Source: Thunnus maccoyii (Eukaryota; Chordata; Actinopteri; Scombriformes; Scombridae). Taken from it: DNA of 64,000 nt. How positions within the stretch are numbered: the stretch's first letter is position 1; each line of letters opens with the position of its first letter. A model generated the notes under the pieces. The model searched no databases. It had not been told where the DNA came from and saw only the letters and a program-made list of their open reading frames with translations. Positions 12,891 through 25,200 of the stretch are shown piece after piece. The translations under genes were made by a program, and so were the position numbers. The stretch spans positions 496,001-560,000 of the forward strand of contig NC_056551.1 of the NCBI RefSeq assembly GCF_910596095.1, written 5' to 3'.

Positions 12891-13140
12891 CCAAGATCTG
12901 CCTCCAACTTAACTTTTCCACATTGTAATTCTGCTTCCTTTTGAGCCTGCTCCATTTTTAATTGTGCCTCCTTCTCAGCAAATGCAGCACGTGCTTTTGC
13001 CACTTCAGCCTTGGCGTGAGCTCTTGCTGCAGCACTGGCGGATGAGGATGTTGTTACTCCACATATTGGACAATGATATGCTGTCATAGCTTTTTCACTG
13101 TACTGTCTTTGCTGAGGTGTTGTAACTTCAACTAGACAGC
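12880..13140 (-). pseudogene. repeat-associated coiled-coil protein fragment
   Basis: A minus-strand open frame includes the segment CPICGVTTSSSASAAARAHA followed by an alanine/lysine/glutamate-rich stretch (KARAAFAEKEAQLKMEQAQ). This looks like a coiled coil after a Cys-x2-Cys motif. Similar segments occur in proteins of fish mobile elements, as far as I recall. The flanks are low-complexity, and no start, splice site or complete domain supports a host gene. Confidence 0.35.
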
Positions 13141-13420
13141 CAGCCAAACTCCATACAAACAGCACAGGAGTCAGGATGTAGCATTCTAGCTCTGTCTTTT
13201 TATTCCAGACCCAATGTGTATGTAGTTGTGTATCAGGAGTGAAGCTGAAAAAATAACAAAAGAACAACATAATAATCTCATCTATACAAAGATAAGTTGT
13301 TTTTACCAAATATTGATGAATCGTACCAATCACCATGAGATATAAACGAAATAAGTAACAAATACTAACAAATGGTAACAAACTAACACCAATATGGCTG
13401 ATATTCAAATGGTAAGGCAC

Positions 13421-14447
13421 GCATAGGCAAAGTGATTAGGCCTTCATCCTGTGGTTTACTTAGCATAGACACCCAATTAAAATATGCAAACATTAGTATA
13501 AACATCCACACAATATTGTCTAACCACCTTAACAGCTATATGAATCTACTCAAATGATGTATACAATACAGCAGTCACATGTAATTAAGTAGGCATCACA
13601 TACAAACTGGGCCAAATGGTTGACAGAATACTTGTCAATATCTCAATCTGTTAAAAATCAAATGAGCAATTTACAAGCAATGCTTCTGCTGGGAGAAACA
13701 ACCAGATGACACCAGATTGACAACTGAGATCCAGCCACAGGCTCTAGCCTTCAACAAGACCATGGATCCTATTGTCTTTTCCTAACCACTTTTCCTTGAC
13801 CTCAATGGAAAACTTCACAAGGTCAAGGAAAGATGTGAAGGAGAATTCATAAGGACTTAGGAAAAGTCAACTGCGGTGCTGAGAGAATCTGACTGCATTT
13901 ACACGGGGCTACATAATTATGCGACGGCGGATGATATTGACGTAGGTCTGCTGTGGTGAAACTACAATGTTCTTAAGATGGACTACAAAAAGCACATTTA
14001 CATTTTAAAGTGCAAAATACACTTTAAAATAACTTCATTATAAAAAGGTCAGAATTGAATTTAAAAAAGGAATATAGCCCACCAGTCACAAAACTGAAAC
14101 GAAATTGTCACATTGAGAATGCTTGCTCAGACTCACCCTCCTGAATCCCAATTATTGTATGAAAATAAATGTTAAATGTATGACATAACATGTTAGGCCT
14201 ACAAATCTACTACTGTACATAATCATCGTTCTTAAGTTTCAAACATGTTGAAGTAAAAAGATCATCTGACTAAAAACGTCTCATATCCTTCATATCTTGA
14301 AAGACAGACTTCTGTGTTAAAGTTAATATGGCGATTATAATCTTTTATTAGCCTATAATGCATATAATAGTTTAAGAACCACCACATACAAACCCAAACA
14401 CTTTGAAATATTGACTTGTTTGTGCTTTAAAGTTGCTCTGGTTGATA
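13421..14447. other. no gene recognised
   Basis: AT-rich sequence with short unrelated frames only. No conserved exon or structured element stood out. Confidence 0.4.
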
Positions 14448-14450
14448 CAG

Positions 14451-14515
14451 GCTGTGGGTCCGTTTCCCTTCCATCCAAAGCTCTGCTCAATTTGTTTGAT
14501 AACAGGATAAACAAA

Positions 14516-14564
<49 letters not shown>

Positions 14565-14811
14565 GTAGCCATATCCATCAATCCATCAGTCAATGACAGT
14601 GATTTTGTACAGATGCAGTGGGGGCAGATAATATAGATATAACAATAAAAGTGAAAAACCAGTTGTTTTCTGGTTTTGATTTAATTTCTATTGCAATTGC
14701 CGATTTGAAGACGAAAACAGGAAAAGCACACAGATTTCTGTTACATTTATTTATTCTGTTATCAAACAAGCTGAACACAGCTTTGGACGGAGGGGACACG
14801 GACCGCTGTGG
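14451..14811. mobile_element. foldback (long inverted-repeat) element
   Basis: The left arm holds TCCAAAGCTCTGCTCAATTT followed by GTTTGATAACAGGATAAACA. The right arm, near 14757-14811, reads as its reverse complement and extends outward through GTCCG/CGGAC and a CTGTGG end. The arms are roughly 55-65 nt and enclose a tetranucleotide repeat. The same arm sequence brackets DNA at 58365-59020, so this is a mobile family and not a chance palindrome. Confidence 0.6.
14517..14564. repeat. (ATCT)n microsatellite
   Basis: About twelve tandem ATCT units, lying in the loop of the foldback element. Confidence 0.95.
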
Positions 14812-16414
14812 ATGTGTAATGTGGGTTTAATCGTTTGAATTTGTGAATGGTGCATCGCTTGCTGCCGCAAGGAATTGTGGGACGAAATTATCTCCTTTCC
14901 TTTCCTAAAGGATGATCAAGTGTAACCTATGCTAAAGGAGTTAGAAAGGAAGCATTAGAGCACCTTTCCTTAACAGTTAGAGAATTCGACCAGGTCTTAT
15001 CATGGCTGCCACTTAGATACTTCTGGGTCATTTCACTCAGTTAGGAACCTTCCTAAGCAAAAAAGACTGCAGCCCACTGCTCACTAAACTTTCTACTTCT
15101 AGTCTGCACAGGAAGTGATGCTATACAGACTATACAGTAGAAGGCACTAACCTACATGAAACACACAAAAAAATATTTAGAAAACATAGAAATTGCCTGA
15201 AAGTCAAAACTCTGAGTTTAGTAGCAGAAAATAAGTCATCTAGGTCTTTATGTCCTTAAGGCATGCTTGGAGTTCAGTGATTGGTGTCATCTGGCTTCAT
15301 TGATAAATATAATTGGGTATCATCTGCATTAAACTGAAAATTTATGGAGTGTTTCCTAATAATGTTACCTGAAGGAAGCATATATAAGATTAATATTATT
15401 GGTCCAAGCACAGAACCTTGTGGAACTCCATGTCTAAAACCCTGCCTACTTGCTGCCGTACGTGCAACAAAATCTGGCAGTAAGGGAGACAGTACGAACA
15501 ATTTATAATATAATATAATAATATTTATAATTTTACAACTGTTGAACAAGCAGAACATAAACTTAAATATGATGTCTTTGACTTCCAGCAGTCAACTTCC
15601 CTCTCATCCACAGCCGCTATTTCACACATCTGGCGCTGGATAAACATAGCAGCCCAGCTAAGCTGCATTGTTTGACCGGGCCTGAAAGCTCCATTGTGAA
15701 GCTGGCGCTAAGGGGAGAGAGGTCTTCTTGCTATTTCTCATAAAATTAAAGCTATTTTATTTCTGATGAAGAGCTTAAAAACACTGAATTACAACCGCAG
15801 CATACTTTCTGCATCATGTCCTGCCTTCTGCACCCCTTGCCCAAACCAAACGGAGTATTTCCAGTAGGTGAGAATGTATCTGACATGGACAATCTCCTGC
15901 TGTGTGCTACATGTGTGAAAAGGCAACCCCAGAAAATTTCTGGACCTGATTCCTCAGACATCGTCCTGAGTTCATATGTGAAAACTGCTTAACTTTTTGC
16001 ATGGAAGATTCATCGTTAACATGTACAAACCAAAATTGATCTGTTAAATAGAACTTAAACCAGCTTACTGCAGTTTCTTTAATGCCAATTAAATGTTCCA
16101 GTCTCTGTCATAAGATGTGATGATCAATGGTGTCAAATGCAGCACTAAGATCTAACAAGACAAGTACAGAGAGAAGTCCTTTGTCCGTTGCAATTAGGGG
16201 GCAATTGTAACTTTCACCAGTGCTATGATGCACTCTAAATCCTGATTGAAAATCCTCAAATTAACTATTGTTATGTAGAAAGTCACACAACTGATTGGCC
16301 ACTGCTTTCTCAAGGATCTTAAAGAGACAGGGAAGGTTAGATATAGGTCTGTATTTAGCTAAAACATCTGAATCAAAAGTAGTCTTTTTAAGAAGATGTT
16401 TAATTACTGCTACA

Positions 16415-17393
16415 CCCTTTCATGCATAGTGGTCACTACAGTGGACAGCTATTTAAAAGCCATTTTCTTAGATATGCATGGGTTTTGATGGTATAGTTGC
16501 ACATCAGCCACCACAGTGGACTCTAGTGTGTCATCCCATACACTGCCATCCATTGGCCAGCCTTTGTAAGTGCAACACAAATTTCTTTTATGTTCGGAGA
16601 AAATGACGATTAATCATCTGTCCACTAAGTTGGACATCATGCATCTTATTTTATTTTTATTTGTTTGTTTATTTAACAGGGACAGTGCACATTAATAAAC
16701 ATTGCTGTAAATGCGCAAGAGTTAGCCAAGAGGCTATTTTTCATCTGTAGTCCTGAGTCCATCGCTGGCTATATTTCAACTACAATTATACTATTACTGC
16801 AACTTTGTTGTTCTTGAAAATACTTCATCTGCAGTAACTTTTTTGGCTGTAAATCAATTGATTTTATGTTATTAGAATGTACCTTGCAGTTTTAGGGGGC
16901 TAAGGATACTGAGGGAGCTGAGGGGGGGCTGAGGATGCTGAAGGAGCTGAGGATGCTGAGGGAATGCCTGACACCTCAAAAGAATGTCTTGATTAGAAAA
17001 GAAGGATCTTCTGCATTTCAAGTCATCTGTAGCTCATGTGCTAATAAATGCCATAAGACAAAGGGAAGAGGCTGGGGAGTCAGGAACAAGGTTCAGTGTT
17101 TTTGGATTGCATTGAACAGTATTAGAATATGTTAAAATATGTTAAAACATTAGTTTAACAGCTTTGACAATATATATTATTTATATTTTCAAATAATATA
17201 CAATCGTATTAATTGGTTTGTTAAATACATATTCCTAAAGTCGAAAACTCAAATGTATGCTGTCCACCTGAGTGGACATGTGAAAAACTCCTTGAAAAAT
17301 GCATATTTAAAAAGTTCAGATATTTTTTTATATAATATATATATATAGATAAAAAATCCTGACTGAGGTTATCATAATTCATGCATGAAAGGG
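16415..17393. mobile_element. piggyBac-like non-autonomous element inside the LINE
   Basis: Exact 13-bp terminal inverted repeats: CCCTTTCATGCAT at 16415-16427 and its complement at 17381-17393. TTAA follows the right end (17394-17397). At the left the LINE sequence reads ...CTGCTACA, so the left TTAA has apparently been lost. Removing the element rejoins the LINE reading. No transposase frame is visible. An inner segment from about 16640 (TTTGTTTATTTAACAGGGAC) looks like a further repeat. Confidence 0.75.
17325..17348. repeat. (TA)n low-complexity tract
   Basis: Short AT dinucleotide-rich run near the right end of the piggyBac-like element. Confidence 0.7.
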
Positions 17394-18560
17394 TTAAAGG
17401 AGTGTGGTACGTAGGCTGTTACCAAGATTGATCATATCTAGTAAAGAAGTGCTAACTAAGGGTAAGACTTCCTTAAGCAACCTAGTTGGGATGGGGTCTG
17501 AGAGACAGGTTGATGGTTTAGATAAAGAAATTGTCGAATTCGTTGAAATCAAATTGTAGAAAAACAGTAAATATATATAAGATTTTACAGCTGTTTCTAA
17601 AGGTTCCTGTGTTTGGGGATAAATTGCGGCCTGTTAAGGGCAGGAGGTGATGAATTTTGTGTCTAATAGTGTTAATTTTATCATTAAAGAAGCTCATAAA
17701 GTCGTTCCTACTGAGAGCTATAGGAATGCATGGATCAATAGAGTTATGACTCTTTGTCAGCCTGGCCAAGTGCTGAAAACAAACCTAGGGCTGTTTTTAT
17801 TCTCCTGTATTAATGATGAGTAATAGGCGGCTCTGGCATTACAGAGGGCCTTCCTATATGTTTTAAGACATTCTTGCCAGATTAAGCGAGATTCTTCCAC
17901 TTTTGGTGGAACGCCAAATCCTTTCAAATTTTTGCAATGTTTGCTTAACTTTGTGGGTTTGGGAGATGATCTAGGAGGGACTAAAGTTAGCCACAGATTC
18001 CACTGTTGTATTGAGACATGGCATTGAATTCAATGCTGATGGAAATGCTTCCTTATAAAATTAGTTACAGCACTATCAGAGAGACATTTATCCAATGGCG
18101 TGTAGTCCAGTAATAGGAATTCAAAAGTAATGGTCTGATAAAATAGGATTTTGTGGAAGGACTATTAAATGTTCAGTTTCGATGCCATATCTCAGAACAA
18201 GGTCGAGGGCGTAGTTAAGGCAGTGAGTGGATTTATTTACTCTCTGAGAGAAGTCTAATAAGAGATGAGATAAATGCAGAGCTAAGACTATCTTTATGGA
18301 CATCCACATGAAGATTAAAGTCACCACATTATCTGTACTAAAGACTAAGTTTGATAAAAACTCTGAGAATTCAGATAAAAAGAGTTTGGGCCAGGACAGG
18401 GCCAGGCAGTACACTATAACAAATAGAATTGTCTGTAACATTTTCCAGATTGGGTATGAAAGACTAAGAGCAAAGCTTTCAAATGAGTTATGATTAAGTT
18501 TAGGTATAGGGTTGATTATAAGGCTTGAGTTGCTGGCTGGACCTGCGCCAGACATGAAGA

Positions 18561-21042
18561 GAAAAAAACATTACTTTCAGTGTTGGCTTTTATTCTCTGT
18601 GTCGTGTTACTGCAAAATCTAAGTGTCTGCCAAATTACAGACTGCAAAGTCTATTGTGTGTTCATCTAAAGAACTGAAGCATGCTTTACTTTGCAAAAGC
18701 TTGACCTCCAATAATTAATAAGGTGTAAAATCAGAATAACAATTTATGTAATCTATGCTAAACCAACAGTTTCATTAACACATTGGATCTCATATATTGA
18801 TTAAAAAAAACAAAACAAAACATCTAAAACGCGTTCTGCCCATGTGTCAGGTGCTCCTTTGCTCATTCTAAAATTAACTACAGATATAGAAATACATATT
18901 ACAAAATGATTGACAGGTGGACTGAACTCTATATTTTAGATAGCTAGCAGGATGTTTCAAATTGTGTGACAAACATAATGTGAAACTTAGGCTACGTTTT
19001 GTTCTCCATACCGGCGATATCTACTTCATAATGTAACTGCAGGTTTCTCTGAGGATACAGGTGCTTCTCTGTCTCCAGGCTAAGATGACAAACACCAGCT
19101 AAGAAGTGTCTGATTACCTCAAAAGGATTTCACGCTGGTGCGGCACTCACATTCACAGCTAGCTAGCATCCACTCACAAGGTTAGCCAAAAAGGTCAGAT
19201 TTCCTCCCCTATTAATATGAACAATTACTTTAGTCTGTTCTGTTGATCAATATAATTAGGCAAATCTGATTGAAATAGATTAGCTGGTTCACTTGTCAAT
19301 TAGCTACTTCACCACCAAGTTGATGACTATTAGTAGTAGTGCTAGTAGCCTATTAATAGCTAGGACCTCAGCTAGCTAATGTGTGAAGTAAGCTGGTTAA
19401 AAATGTACATAATAGCCTAATGAGTTTATGGTCTCAATCACTAGTTTCAAGTCTTCTTCAATACAGCATGATGTTCCTTTTTTGTAAATTATGGTCCTAG
19501 TTAAAGTAAACTAGATGATAAAGCACAGCATGCTTTAGGGCGTGGCTACCTTGTGATTGACTAGTCGTTATGAAAATTAACTTTAACGTTTTGTTCGCCT
19601 AAAAAAGTCTTGTTCAGCATTTGATTGTACTACAAGACCCTCTAAGGAGTTGGGTGTTCAGTTTTTTCTAGCAAAAACTAGCATTAACATTAGCATTATC
19701 TCAATTGACCATAGACCATAAATGCACAGTACTAACCCAGCCAGCAGCTAGCACTAGGATCATCGCCAGCTTCTCATCCAAATATGGTCACTTCTCCAAA
19801 AATCAAAGATGGTGGCAGTCAAATCTCAAATCGCTAATCTCAAGGCTTCAAAATGGCAGTCCACCCATGTGGTTGACGTTACGGTGACTACATCCCCACT
19901 TCCCAAGTCCATTTCTGTCAGGACAAGAAGCTATACACAATACAAGCAAAAATGCTTGTGTGGTCAAACTTATTAGATATCAATCAATAGGTATGAAGTA
20001 AAAAGTCTAAATTTTGACTTAGAATCTGTGGTTATTCAAAATGTCAAATTACCATGAGTATTTTTACTTTTGTAAAGTCTAAAATTGCATCTATCCTTTT
20101 TATTTTTTCATAGACTTCCATAGACTTTTGTGGAAGAATGTCAATTATACATGTCTTAACCATAAGAATGCCAGCTGACATCAACATATTAGTTAAAACA
20201 TTTATTTCATATTTTATAATGACATTTCATTGTTATTCACAGCGTTCCAACACAGACAAAACCTTAACCATTACTGGCAGGTAATGAAATACTTGACCTC
20301 TTCCCCAGCTCACACTGAAAGTTAGTGCTTTGAAGAAAGTTAACACCACTACATTCAGTCGACATTTCTCCTGGTCTTTCATGTAACATGACACTTACTT
20401 TATCCAATGGATGTTTCTGGCCAGAAGAACTCTGCAGTCCTCAAGTCAGAGTAGTTAAGCAAGACATTAAGAGTTTTTGCTGCTGAGATCAGGTCTGACC
20501 CAAATCACAGTGATCACACAGTGACTGATCACATTGTCAGGTTTCTTCACAATAATTACTCAAAGCTGCATGTCGCAATGTCTGAAAATATCAGAAATCT
20601 ATTGATTTGTTACAGCTGGACCAGCTCAATCAGTCTCAATGAGCTGACTACAAAAACACGGGAAGGCTAGATAATCACCAGCTGGACATGCATTTAGAGT
20701 AAAGCTAAAGGGTTTGTAGTGAGGGGCTGACAGTACATTCAGTATTTTGTTTCAACATTATACGATGAGAAGAAAGCTATGCTTGCTCTGAAAGCACTGT
20801 AGTATCCACAGTGAATGCTGGGTATTGTAGGAAGACTGAAAACAAGTCTTCTGTTGTCTGTTTACTCTGACAAAGTAAATGGAATCAGTTTTGCTTTTAC
20901 AGCTGAAATGAAACAAATTTAACAGTGGGGTGATCCTTGAACTAAATTATGCCACATTAATTAAAAACAAAAAAACAAATTACACAGAAATGCATTTGAT
21001 TTTTCATTTCCTCTGTTTCCAAGACAGTAAAAGTAAACTTTT
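18561..21042. other. spacer between the LINE and il6st
   Basis: No coding exon recognised. Short TAGC-rich stretches occur near 19160-19390. Transcripts of il6st could extend into the right part if a distal polyadenylation site is used. Confidence 0.4.
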
Positions 21043-21048
21043 TTTATT
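21043..21048 (-). other. candidate distal polyadenylation hexamer of il6st
   Basis: AATAAA on the minus strand inside AATAAAAAAAG, about 560 nt after the il6st stop. It is one of two canonical hexamers close downstream. Confidence 0.35.
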
Positions 21049-21475
21049 GAACATGCATTGGCACTTCATTAGCAGTATGTACATGTCAGTGTGAACTTAA
21101 GTTGATTACATTCATATGCAGTGTATATACTTGAGCTGAAAACATTTGTGAGAAATGACAATGCCCTGGTAACAAACTGTAACATCACTCCACAAGAGGG
21201 CGCTACAGCAAGATGCTGGTCAAACTGGGCTGCCAGGAGAGAAACACACATCATCCTGAGGCTGCTGACTGTAGCGTCCATCACTCCTGAAACTGTGTTC
21301 ACACTTGTCATATTTAGAAGAAGAAAGAGACATTTTGAAATGCATTATGTGACATTTACTGTGTAGCTCAAAGCATGTTTAGGGAATTATGGTACTATAA
21401 AGATATGGCTGTGTATTTTTCAATGTGAGTGCAAAGCTGGCGCTTTAACGTAATGTCCCAAAGCACCCTGGACTA

Positions 21476-21481
21476 TTTATT
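21476..21481 (-). other. candidate proximal polyadenylation hexamer of il6st
   Basis: AATAAA (within TATAAATAAATAG on the minus strand), about 125 nt after the stop codon. A site this close would give a very short 3' UTR, so the distal hexamer is at least as likely. Confidence 0.35.
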
Positions 21482-21605
21482 TATACTTGGTTAGGAGCTG
21501 AAGAAAAACTTGAACAGTCTTCTTCACTGCTCAAAGGCTTGAAATGAACATTTGACTATAACAAAGGCACAGCACCATTCACATGGATGACACAAGTCTG
21601 TGTTT

Positions 21606-22220
21606 TTACTGTGGCCTGTAGCCACCCAGCTGAGGCATATAGCTGGAGCCTGGTGCAGGCTGTCCATCTGTAGGTGTTATCTGCTCAGAGTCCTCTTCCA
21701 GGGAACAGAAGTCCAGAGGTTCCAGAACCTCCTGCTGCTCCATCTCCAGCTGGTTGAAGTCAGCAAGGTTGGTGCTGTCTTGGTTCCCTGCAGACTGTGT
21801 AAAGCAGGACTGTCGTGGGAAACGCTTGGACTGTCTGCTGCCCTCCTGCACCAACATGTCTGGGTTCTCCTCAGAGTCCAGCAGGGGCTGAGTGGACTCA
21901 GACCGCGAAAAAATGGCCTGCTGAGGTTGGGAGCTCGGGTTCTGACCCTTGTAAGCATTGGAAGCCACCACAGAGGAATACTGAACTGTGCTGGCTGTGG
22001 TGTCAGCAATGTCACCGCCCTCATCACTGTCAGACACACTCTGGCGAGGTGAAGACATGCAGGAGGAGCCTCCGATGCCACTGCTGTGCTCCTCAGAGAG
22101 ATACTTGTCCTTCTTCAGAGGCAGACCGGTCTTCTCCTCCTCAAATACAGACTTTCCATCACACACATCCATATCAAGCACACTGATGCCAGACAGACAG
22201 TTCTCCTTTGGTGTCTCTGC
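21606..22220 (-). CDS. il6st: il6st exon 15: cytoplasmic tail and stop
   Basis: 615 nt including TAA, residues 690-893, phase 0 after a TCTACAG acceptor. It carries [20 protein letters not shown], the dileucine internalisation motif, CFTQ, YMPQ and the terminal YRPQ. The tail is about 40 residues shorter than in human, mostly between the CFTQ and YMPQ positions. Confidence 0.97.
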   Translation of the reverse strand, partial: AETPKENCLSGISVLDMDVCDGKSVFEEEKTGLPLKKDKYLSEEHSSGIGGSSCMSSPRQSVSDSDEGGDIADTTASTVQYSSVVASNAYKGQNPSSQPQQAIFSRSESTQPLLDSEENPDMLVQEGSRQSKRFPRQSCFTQSAGNQDSTNLADFNQLEMEQQEVLEPLDFCSLEEDSEQITPTDGQPAPGSSYMPQLGGYRPQ

Positions 22221-25200
22221 CTGTAGAGGACAAGTTGAAGAGAAGTCTCATTATAATCAGACTGAAAACAATAAGCTTTGAAACTACTAGTGTTTGTACC
22301 ACATTGTAAATTTCTCACAGAACTATAGTCAAGAGGTTGTGTTATGTAGCACAACAAGCTAGCAAAGCTGTAAACAGAACCGCGTTTCCAGGCATGAGCA
22401 GTCTGCCGTAACTTCTCTCCTGAGAGTGAAAATGTCATTGCTGTTATAACTCTTTGAAGCCGTTTCTATACAAACTATAAGCACTGTCTTCAGGGTGAAG
22501 GAACATGTCACCCAGTGCAGCATTGTGACTTGTTGACATGTTTTTAATAGTTTTTGGACAAAAACGGAGGTCTATGGCACAGAGGAATACAATATATCAG
22601 GCTTTGGATATACACACAATACTTGTATGTAAGATGAGTTCATTGTTGGTTTGGAGGAGAGGAGTTCTATTACTGGGCATTATTACACAAAAAAAGACAA
22701 GTGGTAAACATTGTCAACAAGTAATGAAGCATTAACATTAGAATTGATTCACTTAGTTTTACCTACCTACAATATTTTTTTCTATTTCTAGAGACTTAAA
22801 ATATGGTCTACCTTCATTGATATAAATGGCTGTATTGGACAAAATAAAGGAAACATCTCTCAGTAAAACGTTAAGCAGCAGCGCACACACTACCATCTCT
22901 GCAATGACAATCAAGTTGAATCAACAGCTGTCTGAAATAATTCCAACACAGAACAAACATTAGAACCTTCATGAAGGAGGATTTAATACTGGGCTGGTGG
23001 ATTAGACTGCATCTGTTGTAGCTTATAAACCGGACACTGAGTGTATGTTCTGTTGTAGCTACTCAACAGTGAGTTCATTTTTCTCATAGGATATCAGAAT
23101 AATATCATATCAAAGGGACAGCCATAGGTTCTCCAGATTTGTCAGCCAGTCATCTGTCTTCACAGTGATGCATTAAATCTGAACAGTGTGGCAGATTCAT
23201 AACATACCCACATTAGGATCAAACACACACTGCCACGGCACTACTGGCTGTCATTTTACTGTTGTGAAGCTAGAGGCCAATGTGTATTATTCACACTGTT
23301 ATTTTTTGGGAAAAGAAGGTCTTCTAAAAATTGGCCAGTGGGCGTCAGTGCATAACTATTGTTTAGATTTTTTCTTAAGTTTTAAACTGACGGATTGCAT
23401 CATATAACATTAAAATGTATCATTTCCATGCCAGTTTAAATCCTGTCCAGTAGAAGTCAGAACAACAGGCTCATCAACCAGGAAATCATGGCTTTAATCA
23501 GTGGACCTGAGTGGACAGAGGTATTAAACACACACTCTGAAGGTGCCCTGATCAAGACTCTTTTAACTGCTGCAGCTGATCTACTGAGTGATTGAGAGTA
23601 AGGTTGCAGTGGTCAGTGTGGTGGTGTGACTGGGTCAGCTGCAGTAATGAAAATCAGACTGGAGCTGGAAAACAGGATAAATGGAGCTCTGTACAAATTG
23701 TCTAGATACAAAAATGTCAAGAAATCTGCTTTTTGCAAGTAAACCTTCTACAGGTTATGCTGTTATAGTCTGCCGATATGTATTGTACATTGTACATGTT
23801 ATCACTCTAATGTGTGTTGGTGCAAAAAGCTCCATACTTTCAAAGGATAATCAGGAGACCAGTTGCCGATGGTGCTCTCTCCGGGGTTTGGGATCTGAGG
23901 CCAACAGCTCTCCTTGAGCCTGTAAGAGAGTGAATACTGAGGATTATAAATCTGCTTTAACAACAAAAAGAACCTGTGGGTCCAAAGCTAAAAATACCAC
24001 TGTTACAACTTTGAAAATGCTTTCATTCACAATGTATCTGAACAATGGGGCTTTCAGTAGTTAACAGTCCCAGCTGTGGACTGCCCTGTGGCGTAAGGCC
24101 AGGTGAATGCTCAAAATCAACTAGTTCACATGTGTTGTCTCACCACATCTGAGGGCATAAGCATTTACAGCCGTTTTAATTGCCACTCTCAAAGATGAGT
24201 AAGAAGATGTGAGGGACATGATGCTGTGACTTGTACAAATGAGGACCCTATGTCAGTCTCTCCTCAAAGACATTCATGGTGAGCTTCAACCCCTGTTCTG
24301 AGAGCAACAACATTTGTAGGTGTTTAAGTGTAACTTACACATCTTTTTGGTAGAAACACAGCAGCATGGTCATAATAACGAAAAACAGAAAGCCAAAGCT
24401 CACTCCCACCACGATGAACTCAATCTCTCCGGGTGCTGAGGGAAACACAGAGGACATTTAGAGAAGACAACATTTCTACAAGGCATTCAACAAGCTAAGC
24501 TAGACACTGAGTGAAAATATAACCTTCAATCAAAGCAGCTCAGCTGTTGTTTCTAAGACCCGGATGACCTGCAATTTTCTGCTACTAAACTCAGACAAAA
24601 GTCCAGCACCACATAAGGAATCTGGGAGTTATCTTTGATCACGATATGTCCTTTAAATCCCACATCAAACAAATTTCAAGGACTGCCTTTTTTCTAGGGC
24701 TGGAGTCTGCTGGTCGACTGGTCGATTAGTTGGTCGATATGCTCTCGTCTGACTAAATTCTCATTGGTCGAATAATCACCATGTTATTTTCATAAGGAGA
24801 AAAGTGCTACATCAACAGCTTTCCAGGAGTAATCCATTATTTCCTGCGGCGGGAGGGACAGACTAACAAATTACCTGTGAAAACGGGGGTGTATTCAAAA
24901 CACAACTTTGAACTCGCCCAACCTAATGGAGACTGCTGGGTCTAACTTTACTCAACGTTTACTGAACGTAATGAAAATTTACTGAATCTGTGTTTCTCCA
25001 TAATGACACAACGAGAACCCCCGCCAGGCCCAAAAAAATATTTTTTAATATTTGATATGAATGGATATTCATTCAGAAATCGATAGCGTTTGGGAGTCTC
25101 TGAGCAGCGCTGTTCTGGTACGTGAGTCAACCTCTGTCGTTGCCTGGGAAACTATTGGTAGCGTAGCTCCGTTGAGGAGTATGTTTGTAGCGAGTGGGTA

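Larger units (their letters stand above)
15150..18560 (-). mobile_element. L2/CR1-clade LINE, 5'-truncated and decayed, with an insertion
   Basis: Reading the minus strand from 18560 down: an endonuclease tail (FLSEFSEFLSNLVFSTDNVV, later ALDLVLRYGIE), a linker (FMSFFNDKINTIRHKIH at about 17650-17700), and reverse transcriptase pieces. The RT pieces are KYRPISNLPCLFKILEKAVA (about 16300-16370), LVLLDLSAAFDTIDHHIL (about 16110-16160) and, lower, GVPQGSVLGPIILILYMLP with FNADDTQLYLS (15310-15450). YxDD-type catalytic residues appear as NADD. Frames are broken by stops and shifts, so it is dead. A 979-bp DNA element interrupts it at 16415. The stretch 15490-16010 between RT pieces does not read as RT and may be another insertion. 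Confidence 0.85.

Noticed and set aside
12794..13420. 208-codon minus-strand frame as a host gene
   Set aside because: Its end is poly-leucine from a TAA microsatellite, and the coiled-coil part sits in repetitive DNA. Kept only as a low-confidence repeat-derived fragment.
21600..22281. Plus-strand open frames of up to 150 codons opposite il6st exon 15
   Set aside because: They are antisense shadows of the gp130 tail: no domain, no splice support, and the minus frame matches gp130 motif by motif.
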